From positions 385,792 through 449,791 of the forward strand of contig FN648785.1 in assembly GCA_000310025.1 (NCBI GenBank): a stretch of 64,000 bases of DNA, given 5' to 3'. The notes under the pieces are model-generated. The model searched no databases. It was not told the DNA's origin and was given only the letters and a program-made list of their open reading frames with translations. The position numbers and the translations under genes are program-made. Within the stretch, counting starts at the first letter, position 1. Every line of letters begins with the position of its first letter. This DNA is from Ectocarpus siliculosus (lineage: Eukaryota > Sar > Phaeophyceae > Ectocarpales > Ectocarpaceae). Positions 21,416 through 33,172 of the stretch are shown one piece after another.

Positions 21416-24400
21416 ATGCGCACGTCGTCTCGGAATCTCCCCGCATGGTCTCACCTCTTTCTTGCTCTCCTTTCGCAGTCAGTCGTTGAAGCGAGATCGC
21501 AAGCGGGCGAGGTTGAACTCCGCCGTACTTTCCCTTGGTGCAGCCGCTATCTTTGCGCGGAGTTCTATCGCTGCTACAAAGATATGATGGCACTCATGGT
21601 CCGCCACCATGGCACGGAACACGGAAGGGTGAAAGCTCCAACGGCCCAAATCCTGGCGACCTTTGAAGCGCTGCTTGCCCTGTGCGTGAGTGCGTGCTTT
21701 GCTCGATCCTGACGCAAGGATAATGGTCTGCACACTCCTTGCAGCAGGCAAGGAGACGCGGGTGGTCGTTGGCCATCATCACTGCTGCTCTTCGTCGTGG
21801 GCCACCATCACTACTGCTATAACCAACCAACCTCATCAGTTGGCCCAAGGTTGACCCATGATTTTTGACAACCTCCTGCGTAGCGGCGCCAGCAATTATC
21901 TGCTGCGACCCCAGCAGGATCACGGAGAGGAGACATTTGAAGAAAGCGGCGGCGGCGGCGGCGGCAGCAGCAGCAGCAGTGATGGTGGTCGAACTGGATT
22001 GGCATGTGGGTAAGCAAGAGGCTGCTTTGCTGGAACCTTGCTTTGGTAGATTCTTCGCGTGCTGTCATCAAGTCTAATTACATTGTACGCCGTTTGTTTA
22101 CATTATTAGACTAGTCTGTGATCGCTGTTTGCCGTCTGCCGCCGCCCCCTGGTAGGATTGCCGTTGAAATTGGAAACACAGCTTCGTTGAAGTATCGATA
22201 CGCGTAAGACTATTCAGAGGATCTCAGCAATCTACCAGCTGTGTGGTGGAGCGTTGGGAGGGGCCGGGAGAAAACGAGAGGGAGAGAGATAGAGAGAGTC
22301 ATCAGTCAGCAGTTGTCTACCACAGCAGATCGAAGGCGGTTGGTTGGTTGGGTGCCGCGTTCAAGCATGTTTTTGGCATCAGACATCCTCGTGCAATCGA
22401 GACAGACAAAAGATGGAGATGCGCGAGACCGAGAAGAGAGAGAACGACAACAAGGAGGAAAGAACGATACGTCGATGTAGGCGGGAAGAACGTGTATCGA
22501 TACATGTGGAACGCAGCAGTTGCTGGACGAAGCACTAAAGTGCTTTCTTTGTTTGCTGGGGCTGTCCCCGTGTGAACCCGTTCTGCCCCGCACTGAGTAC
22601 CGTATCTAGTCTACAATGTAGAACGATCCACCGAAGAAGGTATGCATAATGCAGTCTAGATACCGTAGCCTGGTTGTGACACAGTTGTTCGTTCCCTTTT
22701 GCAGTCAATAATACTGTAGTCGAATGGATCTTGTCATGCGTAGCATACGTATGCATTCCAGAACAATGTGGTACTTGTAGTCTATTTGAGTCCACTGGAT
22801 AATCCACGGACGACCTGCGACAGCATCGCTGACAAATAAATCATTTTCGGTCCATCGTCTCGACGAACGACCACAACAGCAACACGTACAAAGTAGACTA
22901 CTTAGTCTACAGCAGGAGTGCACACTTGCTGTGTGTTGCTGTAGCTTCATGCCGGCGTGAGAGGTGCCCTGTGTACAACCGAACCCTCCCGAGAGCGAGC
23001 TACTGCTGTAGGTCGTTTGCCTCCACTGCGCAGGCACGAAGCAGAGCAGCAGCACTCGATGCATGGGAGATTCGCCTCCGAAAGTTCGAACGTTTTGCAC
23101 TGCTGTACTTCCGACAGCAGTGGTATGCATTATTTAGAGCTGCTGTAGTCTAAACTACACAGTACATTGGTGAGGGTAGTTCTCGTTCTCCATATGCATA
23201 TCATAGCTCGTCGCCTACCTGGGCCTTGAAGGGACTCACTCCTGTCCATCCGGCCTATGATTCATGCATTGTGTCAAGTTTATCACTTAAAATCTACGTA
23301 GGCAGCTTGTTGCTGCGGCGACCGCGTTCTGAGGAACAAACGAATGGAACCAAAAAAGTATGTATGCACGCTACGTGAGAGAGAGCAAGGAGGTTTTGAA
23401 ATGCTCGTCCCCTGTCTTTCGATGTGTACATTCATGAAATGTTTGCTTTGGCGTCCCTAGGTCAACGCCTGCAACCGGACGGTGGACGAAGAAGGAGCAC
23501 GCCGATTTTCTCGTTGGACTAGAGGCCTGCGGGAAGGATTGGATGGAGATCTCGTGTCACTTCGTCTTCTCCCGAACGGCAACACAGATCCGCACGCACG
23601 CCCAGAAGTACTTCACGAAGGTCAACCGAGGGCAGTCCTTTCCCGAGCAGGTGTGTAGGGTAGAAATAAGTTGTTCGCCCATTGGCAATAGACTACAGTA
23701 TACAGTAGTGTAGTTTCTCCGATACAAAATTTCAAAATTTGACCTTGCGGTCAACGAGGGAAGGACCGGCCGAATACTTGTCGCGAAAATATCAAGGTAG
23801 TTAAATATACGCGGATAATACAGCTTCTGTGTGGACTACTGTGCTTTCCTCTTGTGAATCCCCCGCTGGTGCGTCCAGCATACAGTACAGCCGAAATGTG
23901 CAAGGACCGACGCGAGAAATAAATGGGACGGGAAAAAAAGTGGAATTAAACTACTGCAGTTTTTTTATGGTGGAACCAAGTTGATCAAAGATAGTTTCTC
24001 GGACGACACAAAAAATGTGTAGGCTATTTTGAGTAGAAACAACTTGTGCGCATCGTAGCATCGTAGTAGTTTCTCGAATGCGAGGAACAAGCAATCACCA
24101 CCCGAACTACTGTCAGTCGCAGTACATTTAAGGTGCCGAGAGAAGCAGTCCAGTAGACCCTTGTAGGGTACTTTACACGCTCTCCTCGGTGAGTTCCCGG
24201 ACGCTTTCCTTGTCGACTCACGGTCGGTCTATGCTGCTCTTGGCGTCGTGGTCATGCTGTTGTTGTTGTTGTTGCTGTTGTTGTTGTTGTGATGCGTCTT
24301 TTTTTGTTTTGGCGTATTTTCCCTTCTCGAGTGAGGCTGGAAAGAGTCTTCTTGACATTGATATCTTGTTTTTTCGAGATCTGCCAACCTCTGAAGCATG

Positions 24401-27365
24401 CTGTCCACGGTGGATCGCATCAAGCGTGCTCCTGACCGGAAAAAAGAAAGAACGGCATGCGTCGACAATGGCGGTAATATTCGTGACAACAAGCACCAAC
24501 GCCCTTGTTTTCGGGGTGAGTGGTCACCAGCGGAAGAATTACGACGTACGACAGATGAAAACCTCACCCCCAACAACCACCGTCACCCCCGTTTCTCCAG
24601 CCGTACGAGAGTGTCCCGGGCAAGAGGAACACCTGCGATGACCGTTCCGGGTCTCCTGGCGATGAAAGGCACTGTCTGAACAGGCCTACCCGCAGCAGCA
24701 GCAGGAGCAGCGTCTGCAACAGCCACTCTTCCTCCGGGGAAAGCGTTGATCTTTCATCCAGAACCAGGTTGGTCTGCCGTTTTTCTCCCCTCACATTCGG
24801 CTCCCTTTTATTGTGGCTTTGATATGTATATCTTTTTCAGTGGGGATTGTTCGCCGGACGTAAACCTGCGTGGGCAAGTTTCTATCGGCTATAACACGTT
24901 GACCCTCGTGGAAGTCAAAACTGCGCGTTTCAACGCCGACCCTCCAATGTTACTTTCCTCGAAATCTTGTCTGGTTCTTTAACATTCTTGACCTTTGCAA
25001 ATTAGGTCCGGCGTTGCTAAAAGGAAGCACGCGGCGCTCGCGCAAGAGGAGCAGCGCCGAAAAGAGCATGATGAGGACCAGCAGCACCAGGAGCGGCCGC
25101 ACCAGGAGCTGCAGCATCATGAGGATCAGCATCATGAGGATCGGCAACATGAGGAGCCGGAGCTTCAGGAGCAGCAGGATCAGGAGCAGGGGCAGGAGCA
25201 GCAGGATGATCCGCGGAAGGTGGGTCGACCCTACAGCGCTGGATGCGTATCACTAGTGGTAGCCGACGTCGTGCGGCATGGCCGACTGAAAACATGTTGT
25301 TATTGACGGAGGTCTCGCCGTTGCGTGGGCATGGGGTTGTTGTTGTTGTCGTTGTTGCTTTCGTCCTCTTCGTCATCGTTGATGGTGTTCAAAAGTTCAA
25401 CAGCCATTCTGGTCTCTATCATTGAGGAGTCATCGACCAGACCAGAATGTAAACTGAAAGACCATGTGGTGATGATTGTTCGACGCCCGCGCGGTCGAGA
25501 CTTGGTCATCCTCTCTAGACTATCTATTTTCGTCTCTCTATACTAATAGCCGGGCGGATTGTTGTCGTGGCCAACCTCGTACTTGTTGTACTTCGCTCTG
25601 CAAGCGAAAGCGGGTCTACCTCGGACTCTGCACGTATTGCCGAAGAATCGGATCGCTCACAAAAGCACATTGCCGCCATTATTCATCGTTGTTCTTATTC
25701 TTATCAGGCCAAGGGGTTGCCGGGATCGACGTCGGACCATCCGTGCCAAGGTCTCTACCCCTACCCGGTACCCGTGCTGCCCTCACCGCTGGCACTTGGG
25801 CTTTTGTATCCCGAACAGCAAAGCCGGCCGCCAGGCGTCGAGTGGCCCGCCCCTCTCCACGACGGCGGTGGGATGATGGCACGGTTCAAGGAACCGCGGG
25901 TGAGATGACGTGTGTGTGTGTGCAATTAGCATCGACCGCGCTGGCCGGCTGACCAATGCGAAGATGTCAGTCTCAGTTCTGCCGCTAAAAAATGCAAAAT
26001 GTGTTTAAGTTTGTTTCATCCATGCTGCATGCTGCAAACACGTACGTTGGGTGCAGTTTGTTTTCGGTGAGACGAGACGGTAATCACCAAATGGAAAACT
26101 CTGTTTGTGATTTTTGCCGAAAAAAGAGAAAGCAGACTTGCGAGGAAGAAGTGCAGGACAGATACCTTCTCATTCGTGTGCCAAGAACTTCGTTCAGTCC
26201 TCACCACAGATATTCTCAGTGCGCACGTACTGTGGTCCAGCTCCTGGTCGTTTATCCCCGACTGCCACACAGGCCTCGAGCAGTACATCAAGCTAACATC
26301 GGTGTTTTATCGGCTGGTCCATACAGGACGCACGACATGAGGACTTCGGCGACGAATGCGAGCAGGCCTTCTTCACTGTCCCGGACGTCGCGGAGTGCAA
26401 CTTCGGTTCCAGCCCGCTGTCAAGCTTCCTGGAAGATACACCGGGGGCGGAGTACTTCGGAGTTCCGCCGACAGATCGGCATGGTGCTGCCCCTGCTATC
26501 GCTGCTGCTGCTGCTGCCGGTGATACCGCGGGCGGACCTGGCAGCAGGCATGGTGGAAGCGGCGGCGATGGTGAGGAGTTGGACTCGACGCTCGCGGAAA
26601 GTCGCTTGGGGGGGGGCGGGGGGTGGCATGACTGGTATCCCACCGAGGGGTGGGTGGACAAGCAGCAGGTGGGTCGAAGCATGAGATTTTTCTTCTTCGC
26701 TGTTGTGCGGTTTCGTTGGTGGTTGAAGCACAGGCGGCCACGCAAAGCGAATGGCCAGGATAAACTCGGATGCACATCTGCGCAGATCACAAGCGAAAAA
26801 TTATCCACGTGGTGGCCCGCTCCCTATGGAGGTTGCTTTCTAGCCCGCTTTCCATCCCGCCCTCTAAGTCCGTGCGATATCTAGCCTACGGGGTGGCGAG
26901 GTGTAGTAAGCGTTGTGGGTAATGTGCTACGTGTGTATTGTGCTGCCCATCTCCCTATTCGACGTGTGGTATTCGTTTTTTCAGCATCCATTCCCGCTAG
27001 AGCCATGCAAACACGAAAAATGCCTCCGTACTGCGGCGAAAACCTGCATGCAGTGATCAGAGTGTTTCCGCTTCAGGTCTCTTCATAACCTCGCTTGTCT
27101 GAGCGCTAATCGTGGACGGAAGAGCAAAAAATCTTGACGAAGAAGGACGTCAATCGCTTCATCATCCATTTCCGTGTGGAGGGTTGGTTCCCGTGATGAA
27201 ATGTCGGTACTGCGTGAGGCGTCCTAAGGCGTCCTAACGAGTTTCGCGCCTGAACCATTGCTGCTTGTTGTTCACTATTGTGAGGTGGCACACAATGTCG
27301 AGACTGCTGAAGCGTCTTGTGGTGAAATTTATTTGAACAGGAGGTTCTACGGGTTCACCACCGCC

Positions 27366-27411
<46 letters not shown>

Positions 27412-27451
27412 AAAACAACAACAGCAACACGTGCAGTGGAACTTCGACTGA
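21416..27451 (+). CDS. MYB-related transcription factor, SHAQKYF type
   Basis: Proposed exons: 21,416-21,681; 21,884-22,009; 23,461-23,650; 24,601-24,767; 25,006-25,219; 25,708-25,899; 26,327-26,668; 27,341-27,451. All junctions are GT-AG, phase is kept throughout, and the chain closes at 535 residues. One MYB repeat lies at about residues 137-185. It starts GRWTKKEH, has a second Trp in GKDWMEIS, and ends with the DNA-recognition helix RTATQIRTHAQKYF. The THAQKYF sequence is a variant of the class signature SHAQKYF. Single-repeat proteins of this class are nuclear DNA-binding regulators in plants and other eukaryotes; targets here are unknown. After the repeat come a Ser-rich linker, a strongly charged Gln/Glu/His segment, a Pro-rich segment and a Gln run before the C-terminal WNFD. 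The start is uncertain: a good CAG acceptor at 21,476-21,478 also allows an upstream first exon joining at 21,479. Confidence 0.85.
22600..22672. repeat. Short imperfect inverted repeat
   Basis: TACCGTATCTAGTCTAC near 22,600 is matched in inverted orientation by a near copy ending near 22,668, with a loop of about 40 bp. It lies in the intron before the MYB-repeat exon. It may be a MITE relic. CTGCTGTAG-like motifs recur nearby (22,905-23,160). Confidence 0.45.
27368..27409 (+). repeat. CAG repeat encoding a Gln run
   Basis: About 14 CAG codons followed by CAA-rich codons lie in the last exon of the MYB-related gene. It is read in the Gln frame in the proposed model. Such runs are prone to length change. 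Confidence 0.85.
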
Positions 27452-30230
27452 GGCGATGTAGCACGAACTAGCCTCGATGGGGACACAACGCAGTGTGGCC
27501 GTGGAGGAGAATACCTACGTGTTGTCGTCGTGTGATCCCGATGGCAGCGACGGAGGTGCCAGGAAGATGAGAACCGAGTGTTGGTCTGGGTTCATGAAAG
27601 TGCCCTCAACGGTCGGCAATAGGCTTTGATTTTGGTGCCGTCCTTGCCCGAGCGTTGAAGCCGTTACGATTCATGAACGGAATTCCTTTGGTTTCGGTCA
27701 TGAGTGCGTATTGCTGTTTTCTTCCTGGTTTTAGCTTATTATCCTTTCGGCGAATGGCGGAACCCAAACGTCCACCAGCCAGAGCACTCGCAGTCGGTGG
27801 GAATGCATGCACAGACGGGAAAGACTTATTAAAACATCTCCTCTACTGTGCTCGCTTTCATGGGGTGTTGCGTGTGGTGATATGTCCACGAGGCATGGTG
27901 GAGGGGGTTCAACGCGCAATTCCGTAGATTAACGTTTGGAGGATTCACAATCGTTCCACGTTGTTTGGGATGACTGCCCCATATAAAGACCGTCGTTTAT
28001 GGGCATACGCTGGCCAAAGCACGCAAGCCAAATGATGGGCACATCGGCTGGGAGGAGACAGTCTGTATATCTGTATCTTGGAGATGAGAGCTCCTACGCG
28101 TTCGTTGCTCACGCGGCACAACTTTCGATACATGGTCTACGGCATGTTTTCGTGTTTTCGTGTGCTTCGAGTAGACGTTCGTGTGCCATCATATGGATCG
28201 TGATACATGCGTGACGTACGTTTGTTTGTGTGGCATGTCGTTTCTTGTTTTCAATGAGGAAGTGTGAGTTGTGCTACCCTTACGCCAAGAGAGGCTGCCG
28301 GGTTCATATTTGTTCCAAACGATACTGGTTGCACAACAAGGTCACATCTACAGGGCTTGTAGGACGTGCATCTGGAGTCTCTGGTAATTTGGAGTGTACG
28401 GTAGCTGTTTGCTCGGATTGTGATCTTCACTTTTTGCGAATACTAAACATTTAACGCTTGTTACAGCGAATATGGGTTTTACACGCACAGAAGGAGGCTG
28501 GGTCCTTGTTCTCTGCCGTCTTTTTTGTGTTTTCTTTGTGTTTGAATTATTGTCTTCGATGATGGTTTTGTGTGTGAAAGCGCGAGTGTACCCGCCAAGG
28601 GTTTGGTGAAGAATCGCATTCTTCCCCCCCTTTTTTTTTGTTGAATGGATGTGGTATCACAATGAACCACCGGAGTCGAAAATTGTATCGGCTATATTAC
28701 GAAGTCTAATTTTCATGTGTACGTTCAGTTTTCTGGGCACGCTTTGGTGTACCCGAACCCGCCGTATGGATAGGTTGCCGTCGCTTGCATGCTGCGTAAC
28801 GCGAATGCTTTTTAGTACCTCTTCCTCCAGACGGAAAAGGCGGGGGTCTGTATCACACAGGAACGAAAGACTAGTTCGTCGGTTAGGGGACATTGGGGTT
28901 ACGTGTACAGAATAGAGTAGGTAGATAGATATATCGCTCAGGGGTCGTTCTTTGCACTTCTAGGTACGCTACTCATTGAGGCTGTATGAGCGTGTTTCAC
29001 ATAGTCATTGGAGATGTAAGGTTAGGAATCTGTCGGATGCCACGACATGAACATGAATGAACGCATGCCACTCGTTTCATTAGCATGCGGGCAAGGCAAC
29101 AGCACACAATTTCTTGTGGCACTCTTGGAACTACTACAGGGAGAAGGACGGGTGGAGCAAGCGCTTCGTGCTGCGTTCATGGACGGTGAATGTCGCGTGT
29201 TGCTTGTGTAGCACACCCCCGCAGATAGATGTTGGTTGAGAAAGGTAGAGCAAGCTGGACTACGACAATGGATATCGCAGCTCAGAAAACTCCCGTTGTT
29301 GTTTATGACCGCCACCTGATGCGGCTGATGTCCCACCGATGCGGCGGATCTTTGAATCATTTGTGAGCACCGGTTCGATTTCCTCCTCACCGAAAGAACG
29401 ACACGTGTGTGTTTTCACCACGAAGGAGGGTGAGGACAATCACACCCCGGCTTATCCTTGACCACTACACGCCTGGAGTATCTGCGTCGAGCAACCGGTT
29501 TTCCATCTCGAGATCAACGGGGCACGGCTTTATGCAGAGGAGTTGCCGTGTCTCGGCTTGTTTCCCCGCTTTTGCATCGCTTCATCCAGAGGATGACCAA
29601 CTCGCGCCCCAGCTCCTGTTGTTGCGAACTACGACGTACTCACGCGCACGTTCGCCCCTGGACTGGAAGCTGTGCAGTCCACCGACACAGGTCTACCCCT
29701 CGTCGTGGCGCCGACATGCTCAGCGCGTGCTTTGCCTTATGGGCTTCCACTACAAGGCAACACGCTACCCACGAAGGTATGTATCACCCTGAACACCCTC
29801 AAGTTACAGGAGACAATTATCGCACGTCGACTTCATTTCCGGTTTGACGACTTGGCGTCGGGCACGTAGGTGTACCCCCCCCTCGTGTAGACCCTAGCGA
29901 ACTCTTCTGCGTTTGGCGGAGGGTATTTGAGCGCCTTTCTGTCTCGAATGGAAAGCGAGCGACGAGTGGGCAGGAGCAGCGATAGACTGCAGATAATATG
30001 AAGTGGAGGTGCCGTGGCTGCCCAAGGAGTTCAAGTGGTAATGGTTACCATCAACACTGATTTGTTCTATGTGAAACTATTCACATTGCAAGTATGATCG
30101 CGTGATGCCGAAGGCCGCAACAGAGCCGAATCAATTTCTGGGAGTCGACAACCCTGCATGGCGTTGTTTTCAACACTATCAGCGGTTGGGCCAGTTGTAC
30201 GAAGGAAAGGTTGGTACCATCGGCCGTCGT
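27452..30230. other. Intergenic stretch with two doubtful exon-like pieces
   Basis: No gene is supported. At 29,064-29,210 the plus strand is open in two frames with coding-like composition; one begins MPLVSLACGQGNSTQFLVAL. At about 29,590-29,780 a plus frame (containing LDWKLCSPPTQVYPSSWRRH) ends at a possible donor, GTATGT. Neither piece can be linked to a neighbour in phase, so they may be relics or chance. Confidence 0.35.
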
Positions 30231-30398
30231 TCATTCGGGCATCATAATGGTGATCTCGATGATGTTGTTGTCCCTACTTTCGTACCCGGGATCCTCTCCA
30301 AGCTCGTCAAACATTGCTCGTAAGTCTCCCTTGTGCTGCCGGAACAATCTCTCGTACGGCTCGAGCTCCTCTGCGGACGCCTTCTCTTCCACGTGCTC
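30231..30398 (-). CDS. Isolated terminal exon, unidentified protein
   Basis: After an acceptor (TATTAG, read on the minus strand, ending at 30,399) the frame encodes 55 residues and a stop. It starts EHVEEKASAEELEPYERLF and ends with EITIMMPE. The composition is charged, soluble and clearly protein-like, predicted mostly helical, and far better than the other frames here. No upstream exon could be joined with confidence. Candidate minus-strand openings exist at 31.1-31.7 and 31.8-32.0 kb but their composition is weaker. The family is not recognised. It is either the last exon of a minus-strand gene starting between 30.4 and 33 kb, or a relic. Confidence 0.5.
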   Translation of the reverse strand, partial: EHVEEKASAEELEPYERLFRQHKGDLRAMFDELGEDPGYESRDNNIIEITIMMPE

Positions 30399-33172
30399 CT
30401 AATATGTTGCAGGGGGCATGATGCTTGCGTTTGCGAGAAGGATGTACAAGCGTACATCACCCACAAGAGCAGAAGGGAGAAACATCGCATGTATTTCATA
30501 TACATGGCTGATTTCAGCCCACCAATAACGGAAAAATTCGTTTCCTTTGTCGATCTACTCCCACCTTCCCTGCCTTATCCTGCAGGAGTTGCTGCCAAAC
30601 TCTGGATATGTACTTCGTATATTATTTTATTGCTAGAGTCAGCTTGGAGTTGGTTTAAGTGGTCAACAGTTCTACCACTGCCCCCAAAGACCGAAGAGAT
30701 GATACCACTGTGAAGTACAGCCTAAACAAGACGTCAGCGAGAATAGCCTAAACAAGACGTCAGCGATAATACCTCTCGTTCTGACCTGTTGATTGCGGAA
30801 GGGGTAAGCAGAGCAGAACAAGGTTTGTCGCACCACTGGATGAAGCAAAATTCGATGGCAAACGTATTTTCTTCTGTAGAATATTGTAGCTTGTAGTATA
30901 TCCATCCTCGACGTCGGCGTACACTAGTAATCGGTCTGCGATTGGTGTTATTATGGTCTTCACATTAAAAACCACGATTACACCTGGGAGCCCCTACAAC
31001 AGGAGTGTTTTATGTCATTCCAATATCCCCGATCTGCACATATCGACGGCACACCGCACCACGTTGTTGGTCTATACACGGGAATCACACACGCATCAGG
31101 TGTTGGTTTAATAGTCTAGATGATAAAATTGATGAGAGCTGAAGTGGCCCGCCTCTGAGTGGTAGATAAAATGCACAAGCAATGTTTTCCTTTTCGAACG
31201 GACCTGAGGAACGCCAGTGTGTCGCAGGCTTTTTGCCCCCTTGCTCAGGTCTTCCGCACCAAGCAGCACCGCCCTGTCATCTTTAGAATCTGCCTTCGAC
31301 TCCATTCTTGTATAAGTAAAACAGCCGACCACCGAGAGTTTAGGCTTGTCACTAACCCCACGCTGCAACCCCGGCTTTGGTTCCGTCGCAGGAGGGTCCA
31401 AGGTTTCCAAGCGCCACGCAGCAGATGTAGGCGGCGAATCTGTGTATGTACACCCCAACGATGCTGGCGATATAATGCCGTCGTACTGGTATGCTCCTGC
31501 GCCGGGGGTGTCGTAGCAGTACCAAAGCTAGCCACCCATAGTGACGAAACTGCTGGTGTGCCTAACGCTGCACGTGGTTGGCAGCGAACGCGGGAAAAGC
31601 GTCGTTGTGCGGCGAAACCAGGAACGGTTGGAGGTTCCTGTTGATTACTGTTTTTTGATGTGTTGAACAAGAGTTAGCACCACTTCAAGCCAGTCGATCG
31701 TCTCCAGTATAGTATCTTGGATTGCTCCACGCGGGGACACATGTAGTGCCCCATTTTGGTTTGAGGCAGCCCACTACGAGCATTCATGCAAGGAGTCCAG
31801 AGGAGTGGCTAGAGGGGTAGCCCTCTGCTGAACCGCGAGAGATCGTCGAAGAAACTGTAGTATCCCCGCTCCCGCTGTTGTATGCCTGGGTGTACTCTTG
31901 GAACTCCCCAGATGCCAACACATACATACACACATCCATCATGCCATCGTTGTGGCCAACCGCGGCCACGGAAATAAGTATGACGTGTAGATGGGGATTG
32001 GCGACAGCCACTATACTGATCCGAGCTGCTGCAGGCTTATCGGTTACTGCTAGACCGACGAGGTACGGAAGGGTTTGAACTGAACGTCCATAGCAGACGA
32101 TCAGCAGTTCACTCGCATGTCACATTTTCGCTCCAGACCAGTAGTACGCCGGCCACTGTCATTTGCTGTCAGCTATCCCTCGAGCAGGCTAGCCAGTGCC
32201 GTTAGTCCAAATCGTAAAGGTCGGACGGCCCCTCTCGATAGGCTGCAACCACCAAAAGCGGTCGACATACAGGTTGCGGAAGATACCACACCCCTCAGAC
32301 CGATTTTCAAATTTCAAACCTCAATTATCCTGCAGCAGAAACAGCGGTGATGATGGTGCCGAGAGTGGTGGAGTCCTCACCTTCTCGTCGACAGCTTGCT
32401 AAAAGCAAAAAGCATCGGTTCGTCTTTTGGCGCCCTCTTCGTGTGGAGTAACCGAGCTACCGGAAGATCGGTTCAGGGGGTGGGGTATCTTATGCAACCC
32501 ATGGTACATGTCACCGCAGAGTTTCAGTCATACCGCGGTATCTTCCCCGCGCAGCCCCACCCCCTCCACTGGTGCACAGATGTCGAACCCATTGGAAGTC
32601 AGCAAACACCTCTCTGTCTCCAGCGCTTTGTTAGGGCGTACACACCAATTATCGACATTGGCAACGTGTGGGGGGCGACGCAGATCGGCCTTGTGAATTC
32701 GTTATCGTGGTGCATGAGTAGGGATCGCCCCTGTAGGAGGGGGAAGAGCAACCGAGCGTACAGGAGCGAAACAACATTTCTCTTGGGTTTGTGATCCCAT
32801 CACAGAAAAAACTATGCTCTTATCTATTCGATTTTGACCTCAAGAAGTCGTGTGTGTTTGTGTTGAGAACCCGGTATCTACACCGACTCTCAGGCTGGGT
32901 TTCACAAGAGCGCCAACAGATGGTCTGGCGCAAGACAGCAGTGTCCCGAAGTCTAGTGAAGCGGGCATATTTTTCAACTTCGGAGACCTATCACGGCTCG
33001 ACGGATAAAGAGTGTCTCTTGTTCCTGTACAGCAACGAACATGCACATATTGAGAGAGCAGTTTTTTTTTTCCGAGCTCATAGTATTTCCCCCTCCTGCC
33101 TGGCACAGGACAAATGCGTCCTCCTTGGTCTGGAGAACGAGAGGGGAAAGATTTGGCAGCGGGGGGCCGCGG
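30399..33172. other. Stretch without a confidently placed gene
   Basis: It should contain the upstream exons of the minus-strand terminal exon at its left and the 5' region of the plus-strand pseudouridine synthase at its right. Minus-strand openings at about 31,108-31,458 and 31,784-32,011 are possible exons but unsupported. An 18-base direct repeat (CCTAAACAAGACGTCAGC) occurs near 30,720 and 30,748. Confidence 0.35.
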
